Below, one piece after another: positions 46,645-54,507 of a DNA stretch of 64,000 nt. Source of the stretch: Affinundibacterium baiyunense (GTDB lineage: Bacteria; Pseudomonadota; Gammaproteobacteria; Burkholderiales; Burkholderiaceae_D); assembly GCF_018139645.1 (NCBI RefSeq), contig NZ_JAGSPM010000002.1, forward strand, positions 513,318 to 577,317, written 5' to 3'. The notes under the pieces are model-generated. The model was not told where the DNA came from and did no database searches. It was given only the letters and a program-made list of their open reading frames with translations. Made by a program: the position numbers and the translations under genes. How positions within the stretch are numbered: position 1 is the stretch's first letter; the number at the start of each line of letters is the position of its first letter.

Positions 46645-47415
46645 TTAATACTTGTAGCCAAAGCCAAACGTCACCAAGCTGTTGGTGCGTTTGAAGTTAT
46701 TGCTGGGTTTGCTAGTGTAGCTAACCGCTGCGCTCGCATTGAGTGTCCAACCGTTTGCAACGACTGTCGCTAAACTGACATCGAAGGTACCGCGTGTACC
46801 AATATCCGAACTACCTGGATAAATTGCTAAGCGCTGTTTGACACTAGAGGTGTTACTGAGTTTGTGCGTTGATTCTTCACCGAGCAAAAATTCAACACCT
46901 TTTTTGCTTGAGGGGGACGGTGGTATGGTGGTCCCAAAGCGTGTATTCGAATAACCAAGACCCGTGAATAAATCAAATGAAGTATCTTCGGTTTTGATCA
47001 ATTTAAAACCCGCACCCGTATTGAATGAGTAACGGGAGTCAATGTTCTGGATCTTATTGGTTTCAAGCTCACTACCACCAAAGAAGAAACTATTGGCAGA
47101 CATATTGTAGTCATATCGACCACCAATACGTAGTAACTGTGCTGTGTTGGTTTTTACTTTATTGACCGTGTTACTGCCGTAATTAATGACGGAATAAAGG
47201 CCTAACTTATCTTCCATCGTCGCCTTGGTTCCATTCGCACTTAAGTTGAATGTTTGGGCGACATTGTTGCTTGATGCGTAACTTCCACCAATCGCGATAC
47301 CTCCATGCCATTGGTTATCTTGTAAAGTTTGAGCGCTAACGATTTGACTGAAGGAGAGGCAACAAAAAGCGATTGCAAGAGCGGAGTGCGATTTACGCAG
47401 ATGGATTTGAAACAT
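46645..47415 (-). CDS. DUF481-type outer-membrane beta-barrel protein
   Basis: A 256-residue exported protein. The signal peptide ends near IVSAQT (residue about 29). The mature part is almost entirely alternating beta strands (WHGGIAIGGSYASSN, LLRIGGRYDYNM, SLVTFGFGYKY) and ends in an aromatic residue, as expected for outer-membrane insertion. The pattern fits DUF481 (YdiY-like) porin-like proteins of unknown function. AGGA lies about seven bases upstream. It is followed on the same strand by the dinB regulatory hairpin. Confidence 0.8.
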   Translation of the reverse strand: MFQIHLRKSHSALAIAFCCLSFSQIVSAQTLQDNQWHGGIAIGGSYASSNNVAQTFNLSANGTKATMEDKLGLYSVINYGSNTVNKVKTNTAQLLRIGGRYDYNMSANSFFFGGSELETNKIQNIDSRYSFNTGAGFKLIKTEDTSFDLFTGLGYSNTRFGTTIPPSPSSKKGVEFLLGEESTHKLSNTSSVKQRLAIYPGSSDIGTRGTFDVSLATVVANGWTLNASAAVSYTSKPSNNFKRTNSLVTFGFGYKY

Positions 47416-47756
47416 GAAAAGATCCTAAAATAAAGCCAATTTAAAGCCGAATTAAAGCTAATGGCGGTCGATTATATAACTCAATTGTGACCGTGTATTT
47501 TTACTGCTGAGTTGGCACTGCCTAACGCTAGCGAATTTGATCTGGTTGACAGATGATAGCGACCGAACTTAGGACAGTGCTCATGTAAGTAAGTTCGATA
47601 GATGCGATTGCAGATAAATCCAAGTCTTGGCTGCTTGATTTTTTATAAGATGTGGAAATAAGCCGCATTAGATAGATTTGTTTGAGGCATGCTTCGCAAC
47701 TATTTTGTGATAGCATGAATTTTCTATGTCAAATTGATATAACAATGGGTGACACG
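47416..47756. other. Divergent intergenic region, DUF481 gene and lipoprotein gene
   Basis: About 340 bases with no gene. It holds promoters for both neighbours and, close to the DUF481 start, three spaced heptamer repeats described separately. Confidence 0.5.
47431..47459. repeat. Three direct heptamers at 11-base spacing
   Basis: TAAAGCC at 47431-47437 and 47442-47448, and TAAAGCT at 47453-47459, recur exactly every 11 bases, one helical turn, 16-44 bases upstream of the DUF481 start codon. This looks like a regulator array or leader repeat. Confidence 0.65.
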
Positions 47757-48104
47757 ATGACGACCTATTTCAAAATCTTATTCAGCGTAGCTTGTTTTAG
47801 CTTGGCCGCTTGTGATCGTTTGGGCATTCCTGATCCTGCCAAAGAAGCCGCAATACTGGAAGCTGATGCGCGTGCCACGGGTAGTGCATGTCGACATGCT
47901 GGACGTGGTATTGAAGATTGTTACGCCTTGAATCCGCAGGCAGCTCGTGCCGCGGTTTATGCGGGTTGGAAAGAAATGAACGACTACATGCGCGAAAATA
48001 ATATCGCTGAAGTTAAACCTAGCGTCGAAGTCGCGGCAAGTGCAGCTTCTGAGGAGGCGGCTTCTGCATCCGCTTCGGCATCTGCTTCTGCCAGTGCGCA
48101 CTGA
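47757..48104 (+). CDS. Small lipoprotein with an Ala-Ser repeat tail
   Basis: A lipoprotein of about 115 residues. The lipobox is LAAC in MTTYFKILFSVACFSLAAC, followed by DRLGIPDPAKEAA. The core (ATGSACRHAGRGIEDCYALN, then AGWKEMNDYMREN) has two Cys that may form a disulphide and is like conserved betaproteobacterial lipoproteins of unknown function. The last about 22 residues are an Ala/Ser/Glu low-complexity tail ending in ASASASASAH, using varied codons. The start could also be ATG 47745. Two further envelope-related genes follow on the same strand. Confidence 0.7.
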   Translation: MTTYFKILFSVACFSLAACDRLGIPDPAKEAAILEADARATGSACRHAGRGIEDCYALNPQAARAAVYAGWKEMNDYMRENNIAEVKPSVEVAASAASEEAASASASASASASAH

Positions 48105-48127
48105 AGATCTTGAACTAAAGATCTTGA
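48104..48127. repeat. Two copies of AAGATCTTGA
   Basis: The decamer at 48104-48113 recurs at 48118-48127 between the lipoprotein and NTF2-like genes. AAGATCTT is itself palindromic, so a small hairpin is also possible. Confidence 0.6.
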
Positions 48128-48157
48128 TAGGATATTTGATTGAATAAGAGGAATTTT

Positions 48158-48622
48158 ATGCACCCGAATGCACAATTGATAGCACAGTTTTATCAGGCAT
48201 TTCAACGCTTAGACGCCGAGGCAATGTGTGCATGTTATACCGACGATATTCAATTTTCTGATCCGGTTTTCACAGATTTGCGCGGTGTGCAAGCAGGAAA
48301 TATGTGGCGCATGTTAACTGCACGGGCACAGGATTTTTCTTTAGTTTTTGATTCGATAGAGGCCAACGATGTTGAAGGCAGTGCACATTGGGTCGCTAGC
48401 TATAGTTTTAGTCAAACAGGACGTTTTATTGTGAATGATATCCACGCTAAATTCGAATTCCGTGATGGAAAAATTTGCCGTCATCGCGATCATTTCGATC
48501 TGTGGAAATGGAGTCAACAAGCGATGGGCATGAAGGGTTTGCTATTAGGCGGATTACCCTTTGTTCAGAATAAGATTCGTGCGCAGGCCGCGAAGAATTT
48601 GCAGAAGTTTTCATCCAAGTAA
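48158..48622 (+). CDS. NTF2-like/SnoaL-like protein
   Basis: A 154-residue cytoplasmic protein with the cone-shaped NTF2 fold. ATG 48158 follows AGAGGAA by five bases. Family features are IAQFYQAFQRLDAEAMCACY, the conserved DDIQFSDPVF and the strand CRHRDHFDLWKW. Members bind or isomerise small hydrophobic molecules, but none of the specific catalytic sets can be assigned. It is 53 bases after the lipoprotein gene and 10 bases before the CAP gene, consistent with co-transcription. Confidence 0.85.
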   Translation: MHPNAQLIAQFYQAFQRLDAEAMCACYTDDIQFSDPVFTDLRGVQAGNMWRMLTARAQDFSLVFDSIEANDVEGSAHWVASYSFSQTGRFIVNDIHAKFEFRDGKICRHRDHFDLWKWSQQAMGMKGLLLGGLPFVQNKIRAQAAKNLQKFSSK

Positions 48623-48632
48623 CAGATGCTAA

Positions 48633-49277
48633 ATGATTGACTTGAAGTTGACTTCTTATCGCGTTAGACATCAGTTGATTTTGGCAAGTTACGTAGGATT
48701 TTTGGCGCAGTTGGCAACAGGATGTGTAGATCAAACTAGGTTCAGCGCTGCCTCATCACAAGCAACAACGATCGCAATTTCGACCCCACCGGAAATTGAA
48801 GTTTTCTCAGAAGATTCGGTGCTTTCCAATTATATTTCTACAGACTTCAGTAACGCCCGCTGTGATCTTCAAAGTGCAGAGGAGTTTCAAGAGCAAGCTA
48901 TTCGTACACTTAATACCTTACGAGAAAGAGAGCAGGTTTGTGGAACTGAAATAATGCCTGCCACACAAGCATTGAGTTGGAATGTTAAGCTACAAGCAGC
49001 TGCTTTTGAACATTCCGTGCAGATGGCTGCAAGCAATTTGGTTTCTCACACCAGCTTAGATTCTCGTCAATTACGTGATCGAGTGAATTTTGTTGGATAC
49101 AAATTTCAAGTAATTGGTGAAAACATTACTACTCGACCCGCCAATTTGATGACTGCAATGCAGGCATGGCATAGCAGTGGGCCGCATTTTAAGCAAATGT
49201 TGTCTGCGGAATTTACTGAGTTTGCGGTCGCTTGTGTTGCGAAAAAAAGTCGTTTTACAAAACGTACTGGACGATGA
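48633..49277 (+). CDS. CAP-domain (SCP/PR1) lipoprotein
   Basis: A 214-residue exported protein. The N-terminal region has a signal segment with a possible lipobox, ATGC, in FLAQLATGCVDQ. The CAP domain (about 75-205) includes TLNTLREREQVCG, ALSWNVKLQAAAFEHSVQMA, the metal/active-site-like SHTSLDSRQLRDRV, IGENITT and AMQAWHSSGPHFKQML. The paired His and Glu positions of bacterial CAP proteins are present (SHTS, GEN, GPHF). The role is unknown; related proteins act in the envelope or are secreted. Confidence 0.85.
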   Translation: MIDLKLTSYRVRHQLILASYVGFLAQLATGCVDQTRFSAASSQATTIAISTPPEIEVFSEDSVLSNYISTDFSNARCDLQSAEEFQEQAIRTLNTLREREQVCGTEIMPATQALSWNVKLQAAAFEHSVQMAASNLVSHTSLDSRQLRDRVNFVGYKFQVIGENITTRPANLMTAMQAWHSSGPHFKQMLSAEFTEFAVACVAKKSRFTKRTGR

Positions 49278-49349
49278 ATTTGGGACGTCCGAGACAAGAA
49301 GCCAAACTCGTTCCATCGCTCGAAAGCAAAGAATAATCCTTGATTGAAC

Positions 49350-51248
49350 TTATTCTGCAGGTAAGGTAAACCAAAACAAACTACCTTTTCCAACTTCACT
49401 TTCGAAGCCAATCTCGCCGTCCATTTTTTCAACAAACGATTTTGCAATATTGAGGCCTAATCCAGTGCCTCCTTGTTGTCGTGTGTTTGAGCCATCAGCC
49501 TGTGCAAATTTAGAAAATATTTTGTCGCGGAACTCAAGCGGAATGCCCGCGCCACGATCTTCTACTTCCACACGCCAGTGACTTTGCTCTTTAATCAGAC
49601 GAACTTCGACAAACGCCGATTTCGGCGAGAACTTAGCGGCATTCGATAAGAGGTTGGCGAAGACTTGCATGACGCGTTGTGGATCGCCCTGAACATGCGC
49701 TGCTTGAGTTGGCTCTTGAAAGCGGTAACTCACTTCTAGTGCCGCAGCATAATTGCTGGTTGCTTCAATCGCTTGCTGCGTGAGTAGAATTAAATCAATC
49801 ACCTCTGATTTGAATTCCATCTTGCCGGATACCAATTTCTCCATATCGAGCAAATCGTTGACTAAGCTGCCTAAACGCTGGCTGTTTCTGTGCGCGATTT
49901 GAATTAAATGTTGGATCTTGGGTGAAAGATTTCCAGCAGCGCCATGTTCAAGTAAACCTAAGGCGCCACGAATTGAAGTCAGCGGAGTGCGCAGTTCGTG
50001 ACTGACAACGGAAATGAATTCGGCTTTGACACGATCCGCATTTTTTTGTGCGGTGAGATCAAGTACAAATCCTACCCACTCAAAGCGAGAGCCTTCGAGT
50101 TGCGCGAGCCCAACCATCACTGGTACTTTACTGCCGTCAGATCGACTTAATTCAGCTTCGAATGGTTCTGCATGCCCGTACTCTTGCAATTCTTTGAGCG
50201 CTGCTTGGTGTGCTTGGTGATACGCTGGCGATGTCAATTGCAGCCATTGTACTTGTTTGCTCAACAGCTCATGTCGTTCGACGCCGAGCAGATCGAGTAA
50301 CACGTCGTTGGCGAGCGTTAACTGTCCACTCATATCGCCTTGAAAGATGCCGATCATGCTCGAATTAATTAAGCGGCGTAATCGTGATTCACTTAGTTTG
50401 AGTGCATCCAACATTTGTGATTTATCTTGCACAGCTTGTTCGGCTAGCGCTAGCGCATCGACTAATTCATTTTCGGCTTTTTTCATGGCACTGATGTCGC
50501 GTACGCTAAAAACCCGTCCGACCAAACGATCACGCAGATACTCTGGTTTGGATACAGAAATAAAATGCCGCCCATCTAATAAACTGAGATGATCTTCGCT
50601 CTCTGATTCGGGATTTTCTGTTAAATACGTTAAGCGCGCAGCAAACGAATCGGCATCGCATAGACAAGTCTGCACGTGTGCCATCATTGCTGCTTCATCG
50701 CGCGTCACAATCAAATCATCACTGAGCCCCCACATCGTGCTGAAGCGGCGATTTAGATTGACCACTTTACCGTGTAAGTCAACAGAGAGAATCCCTTCGG
50801 CAGTCGCCTCTAAGGAACTTTGTAATTGCGAAGCAAGTTGAATTTGTTCTTGCACGATGTGTCGACGTGCAGTGAGATCTTCTGCTTGAATCAACCAATA
50901 ATGCGTTTCGCCATCTTGAAAAGCCGATACACGCTTCTCGATGGGAAGCGCCACACCATCTGCTGTTAGCCATTCGCTTTCCGCGATACGTTGTCCGCTC
51001 AACGGTGGATTTGCACTAATATCATCCCAAAAAAAGAGGTCCTGCAAGGCACATTCAATACTTGATAATGCTTGGCCCAGAAGCTCATCACGTGTGCGGC
51101 CTAGAAGTTCGCAGCTCTTTTGATTTAATTCGAGAATGACTAAATCACCTGCAGATACAACGACCAAAGCTTGATCGACATGCTGCAGGATATGCTGCAA
51201 TACATGCTGACTAAGTGAGGTGAACGTGGTCGAGGTCATATTGCTCAT
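49350..51248 (-). CDS. PAS-domain sensor histidine kinase without receiver
   Basis: A 632-residue cytoplasmic kinase: PAS regions at about 20-130, 145-270 and 295-400, then HisKA with phospho-acceptor His417 in VSHELRTPLTSIRGALGLL, and a C-terminal ATPase domain with NLLSNAAKF, DRGAGIP and GGTGLGLNIAKSF. No membrane helix, no receiver and no neighbouring response regulator. It starts inside the stop of the HD-GYP gene (ATGA overlap). Its first two PAS regions match the PAS-GGDEF-EAL protein at 27.2-29.6 kb (DLFFWDDISA versus DVFFWEDVAA; RVFSVRDIS versus RVYSFRDIS). Confidence 0.92.
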   Translation of the reverse strand: MSNMTSTTFTSLSQHVLQHILQHVDQALVVVSAGDLVILELNQKSCELLGRTRDELLGQALSSIECALQDLFFWDDISANPPLSGQRIAESEWLTADGVALPIEKRVSAFQDGETHYWLIQAEDLTARRHIVQEQIQLASQLQSSLEATAEGILSVDLHGKVVNLNRRFSTMWGLSDDLIVTRDEAAMMAHVQTCLCDADSFAARLTYLTENPESESEDHLSLLDGRHFISVSKPEYLRDRLVGRVFSVRDISAMKKAENELVDALALAEQAVQDKSQMLDALKLSESRLRRLINSSMIGIFQGDMSGQLTLANDVLLDLLGVERHELLSKQVQWLQLTSPAYHQAHQAALKELQEYGHAEPFEAELSRSDGSKVPVMVGLAQLEGSRFEWVGFVLDLTAQKNADRVKAEFISVVSHELRTPLTSIRGALGLLEHGAAGNLSPKIQHLIQIAHRNSQRLGSLVNDLLDMEKLVSGKMEFKSEVIDLILLTQQAIEATSNYAAALEVSYRFQEPTQAAHVQGDPQRVMQVFANLLSNAAKFSPKSAFVEVRLIKEQSHWRVEVEDRGAGIPLEFRDKIFSKFAQADGSNTRQQGGTGLGLNIAKSFVEKMDGEIGFESEVGKGSLFWFTLPAE

Positions 51249-52555
51249 ACCTTACCAGCTTGCGATTGGTTGCCCGATTGTTTTGATGAAGAGTCGAAAT
51301 AATAATTGACGCGTTTCCGCGGATTTAAGTAATCGAAAATCGCTTTTGGTAACAGTCCTGGGCGTATGCTTGCACTAATGGATAGATCACTTCCTTCTTC
51401 GGCAAGGTCTAAAATAATCGCATCTTCTTTCGGGATATCTGCGTCATAGACCAATACGCGAGGTCGCAATGGCTTCCCGACATTCACGTTCATCACCAAA
51501 CCTATCGCTTCATTCGAAAGCCGCACGATGGTGCCAGGTGGATAGACGCCCAAACTTTTAATCATGGTGGCCATCACTGCAGGGTCAAACTGCGCGCGTC
51601 GGTGCGCATACATGGTTGATAGTGCTTCGTGTGGCGTTAGTGATTGGTTGGGATCGATATGGTTGCAGAGATTGTCATACACATTGGCTATCGTCACAAT
51701 TCTAGTTGGCATCCGAATCGCATCTGCTTTAAGTTTTTTTGGATAGCCACTGCCATCCAGATGTTCATGATGGCTTTCGATTACTTCTAAAACGATATTT
51801 GGAAGGCCCGCTTTTTTGCCGACCTCTACACCATACTGCGGGTGTAGTTCGAAGAAATTTTGTTCTGGTTTGGTCAGTGCTTCTGTTTTATTTAGAATTT
51901 TTTCTGGCACATTTACTTTGCCCAAATCATGGAACAAGGCGGCTAAGCCGACCGATTTGATTTGCGCCTCGGTGCATTTCATTTCACTTGCCAGCATCAT
52001 CGCTAATACTGAGACATTTAGCGTATGAAAATACAACTCTTCATTGGCGCCCGTCTGCTGAATCAAATGCATTACCGTATCATTTGAATTGAGAAATATC
52101 TCAGCTACGCTGTCCACTAATTTATTGGCTTCCTTAATGGTTTGCTCTGGCTGTGAGAATATGGTTCTGTTGATGCTTTTTACCACCGTTGCCGCTTCAA
52201 CAAATTTTGCTTCACAACGTGCTAGCTCTTCCCTCTGTTTGGTTAACTTCTCAAATCGTGCACGTTTTGCTTCGATAATATTGTTGAAAACTTGTGCGGT
52301 TGGAGGAAGATTGTTTGTGGTCGATTTACCTGCGACATTCGCGTTGCTTGGCGCATTCACCTGCAATAAGTCTGATTTGGAAGGGAAGTAGCGTACATGC
52401 TTCAATTTCAGCGCGTGCAGCTCGTTCAGCTGATCTTGATTGGTGATCTTAAACGAACTCATAGGAAACGAATGCTCAAACCAGCTCAAGTCGAGCTTAA
52501 TGAACATGCCAATTTTGAGTTGATCAATCGCGATCAGTTTTGCGTCATCGGACAT
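51245..52555 (-). CDS. HD-GYP c-di-GMP phosphodiesterase with DUF3391 domain
   Basis: A 436-residue cytoplasmic phosphodiesterase, paralogue of the protein at 25.9-27.2 kb. The N-terminal DUF3391 domain has LKIGMFIKLDLSWFEHSFP. The HD-GYP domain has ALFHDLGKVNVPE and HHEHLDGSGYPKK, both intact. Near the C-terminus IFDYLNPRKRVNYYFDSS aligns with AYDYLSPRKRLCYFFERA of the paralogue. It is translationally coupled to the PAS histidine kinase gene. The kinase may set the phosphodiesterase level or activity, which is inference. Confidence 0.92.
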   Translation of the reverse strand: MSDDAKLIAIDQLKIGMFIKLDLSWFEHSFPMSSFKITNQDQLNELHALKLKHVRYFPSKSDLLQVNAPSNANVAGKSTTNNLPPTAQVFNNIIEAKRARFEKLTKQREELARCEAKFVEAATVVKSINRTIFSQPEQTIKEANKLVDSVAEIFLNSNDTVMHLIQQTGANEELYFHTLNVSVLAMMLASEMKCTEAQIKSVGLAALFHDLGKVNVPEKILNKTEALTKPEQNFFELHPQYGVEVGKKAGLPNIVLEVIESHHEHLDGSGYPKKLKADAIRMPTRIVTIANVYDNLCNHIDPNQSLTPHEALSTMYAHRRAQFDPAVMATMIKSLGVYPPGTIVRLSNEAIGLVMNVNVGKPLRPRVLVYDADIPKEDAIILDLAEEGSDLSISASIRPGLLPKAIFDYLNPRKRVNYYFDSSSKQSGNQSQAGKV

Positions 52556-52677
52556 TTTATTTTTTCATCGATAAATTCGGCAGTTTGAAATGGATAGCAT
52601 TGATGGGTAACTTTTTCGATGCGCATTTCCTCACTTCGTGACATGTATCTAATCTTTGTCAATGCGATCCATCCTGA

Positions 52678-54273
52678 TTATTGAACAGCCTTACTTTGAT
52701 CTGCTTGCTTCGCTTTAGTAACGATATTTCTGACATCGCTAAGTAATTGTTTTGCGTCATAAATGATACCGTCTTTAATTGTGTATTTTACGCCGCCAAC
52801 TTGATTTACCTTACCAGTTTTATCGAGACGCATATGACCTGTGCCATATAAAACTTTGAAGTTCGCTAAGGGATTCTCAACTAAGATCGCTAGATCAGCT
52901 AATTTACCAGCTTCGATACTGCCGATGCTTTGTTGCATACCAAGCGCTTCCGCGCCAGACAATGTCGCCGCTTTCATGACTTCGAGCGGGTGAAAACCAG
53001 CTTCACGCAATAGCTCTAATTCTTCTATGGTGCCAAAACCATATACTTTATAAATGTAGCCAGAATCAGAGCCCACAGTCACACGACCGCCACGATTTTT
53101 GTATTCATTGACGAATCGCATCCATAGACGGTAATTTTCTTTCCAAGCGACTTCTTCTTCGGTTCCCCAATCGAAGAAAAAGGACCCATGTGAATCTGGA
53201 TTGGCGGTGAAAAATCTCGTTAAACTCGGCAGCGCGTAGGCGTCCTGCCAATCAGCACGACGAGCGCGCATGACATCTCGTGTGGCTTGATAAATCGTAA
53301 AAGTAGGATCAATCGTAAAATCAAGTTTCAGCAATTCATCCATCACCGCATTCCATTTGGCGCTACCAGGTTTTGCCGCCTGCGCCCACAAGCGTCCAGC
53401 TTGTCCAAAGCGTTGTTGTTCGTTTTGATAATTGTAATCGGCTGGATAGTCTTGTACCGTTTGCCCATCAAACAAGGCCTCAGGTAAACCATACCAATGC
53501 TCCATTGTGGTCAATCCCCAGCGTGCTGTGTTCAGAACATTAACGCGCGCAACATCGATTTGGGCATGGTGACATGCGGAACGCATGCCTTGTTTTTTAA
53601 TTTCATCTAAAGCGGCTTGCAAGATATCTGGACGATAACCAAAACATTTCAAACCGTCGGCACCTTGCTTTTTCATTTCGCGCACCCAAGCTCGCGCTTG
53701 TTCGGGGTCTGTAAACGCGACCTTTTGACCTTGTCCAAAATATGGATAGGCGAGAATTCTAGGTGCAGTGATTTGATTATCGGCGCTGCGCTTTTTTTCA
53801 TTCAAACAAAACGCTAAACCATTACCACAAGACGGATCGCGAATCGTTGTGATGCCATGCCCTAGCCACAGTTTGTAGACGTATTCTGCTGGCGTACCTT
53901 GTTCGCTGCCGCCAATATGCCCATGCATATCCACAATGCCCGGCATCACGTAATGCCCCGCAAGATTTAACTCTTTTCCGCCCTCTTTTAATTTTGGACG
54001 ACCACTTCGAACAGTCGAAGTCGGCGTACCAACGATCGCTACTTGTGTAATCTTGTTACCTTCAATCACGATATCCGCAGGGCCAAATGCAGGCGCACCC
54101 GTACCATTGATGACAGTAACTTCTCGCAAGATCAATTGAGAATAGGGGCCTTGTCCTTCTTGACGCGCTGGGGCGGGAGTGACTTGGAAATGATTGGTAT
54201 CGGCTAAGGCAAAATTGATGTTTAGCAGACAGGCAAATAGGACGGTGTATTGGTAGAATTTTTTCGTATTCAT
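52678..54273 (-). CDS. Exported metal-dependent amidohydrolase
   Basis: A 531-residue enzyme of the amidohydrolase superfamily with a signal peptide ending near FALADT. Metal-site residues can be placed: His117 and His119 in DMHGHIGG, a probable carboxylated Lys209 in DGLKCFGY, His235/236 in SACHHAQ, His259 in TTMEHWYG and the catalytic Asp in TVGSDSGY. Exported members commonly cleave dipeptides, for example imidazolonepropionase-like peptidases, which fits the neighbouring S9 peptidase and TonB receptor. The actual substrate is unknown. Confidence 0.88.
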   Translation of the reverse strand: MNTKKFYQYTVLFACLLNINFALADTNHFQVTPAPARQEGQGPYSQLILREVTVINGTGAPAFGPADIVIEGNKITQVAIVGTPTSTVRSGRPKLKEGGKELNLAGHYVMPGIVDMHGHIGGSEQGTPAEYVYKLWLGHGITTIRDPSCGNGLAFCLNEKKRSADNQITAPRILAYPYFGQGQKVAFTDPEQARAWVREMKKQGADGLKCFGYRPDILQAALDEIKKQGMRSACHHAQIDVARVNVLNTARWGLTTMEHWYGLPEALFDGQTVQDYPADYNYQNEQQRFGQAGRLWAQAAKPGSAKWNAVMDELLKLDFTIDPTFTIYQATRDVMRARRADWQDAYALPSLTRFFTANPDSHGSFFFDWGTEEEVAWKENYRLWMRFVNEYKNRGGRVTVGSDSGYIYKVYGFGTIEELELLREAGFHPLEVMKAATLSGAEALGMQQSIGSIEAGKLADLAILVENPLANFKVLYGTGHMRLDKTGKVNQVGGVKYTIKDGIIYDAKQLLSDVRNIVTKAKQADQSKAVQ

Positions 54274-54467
54274 GATGAAACCCTAAGATCACAACATCTA
54301 TGTTTGGAACTGATTATTTAACTCGTATATCGAGTATCAAACATAAGTCCGCTTTCATCAAGCAATACACTTGCGATATGTGGAAATTTGATCAAAGCGT
54401 GTCACGATTGTTCGCGCATTTGCAGTTGAATAGCTGATGTAGAAAAAATTGATAAATATTGGCATGT

Positions 54468-54506
54468 AAAAAAGGCCGCATACATTTCTGTTTGCGGCCT
54501 TTTTTG
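54468..54506 (-). terminator. Terminator of the S9 peptidase gene
   Basis: AAGGCCGCA and TGCGGCCTT form a perfect stem with A and T runs on both sides, immediately after the peptidase stop on the minus strand. Confidence 0.9.
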
Positions 54507-54507
54507 C

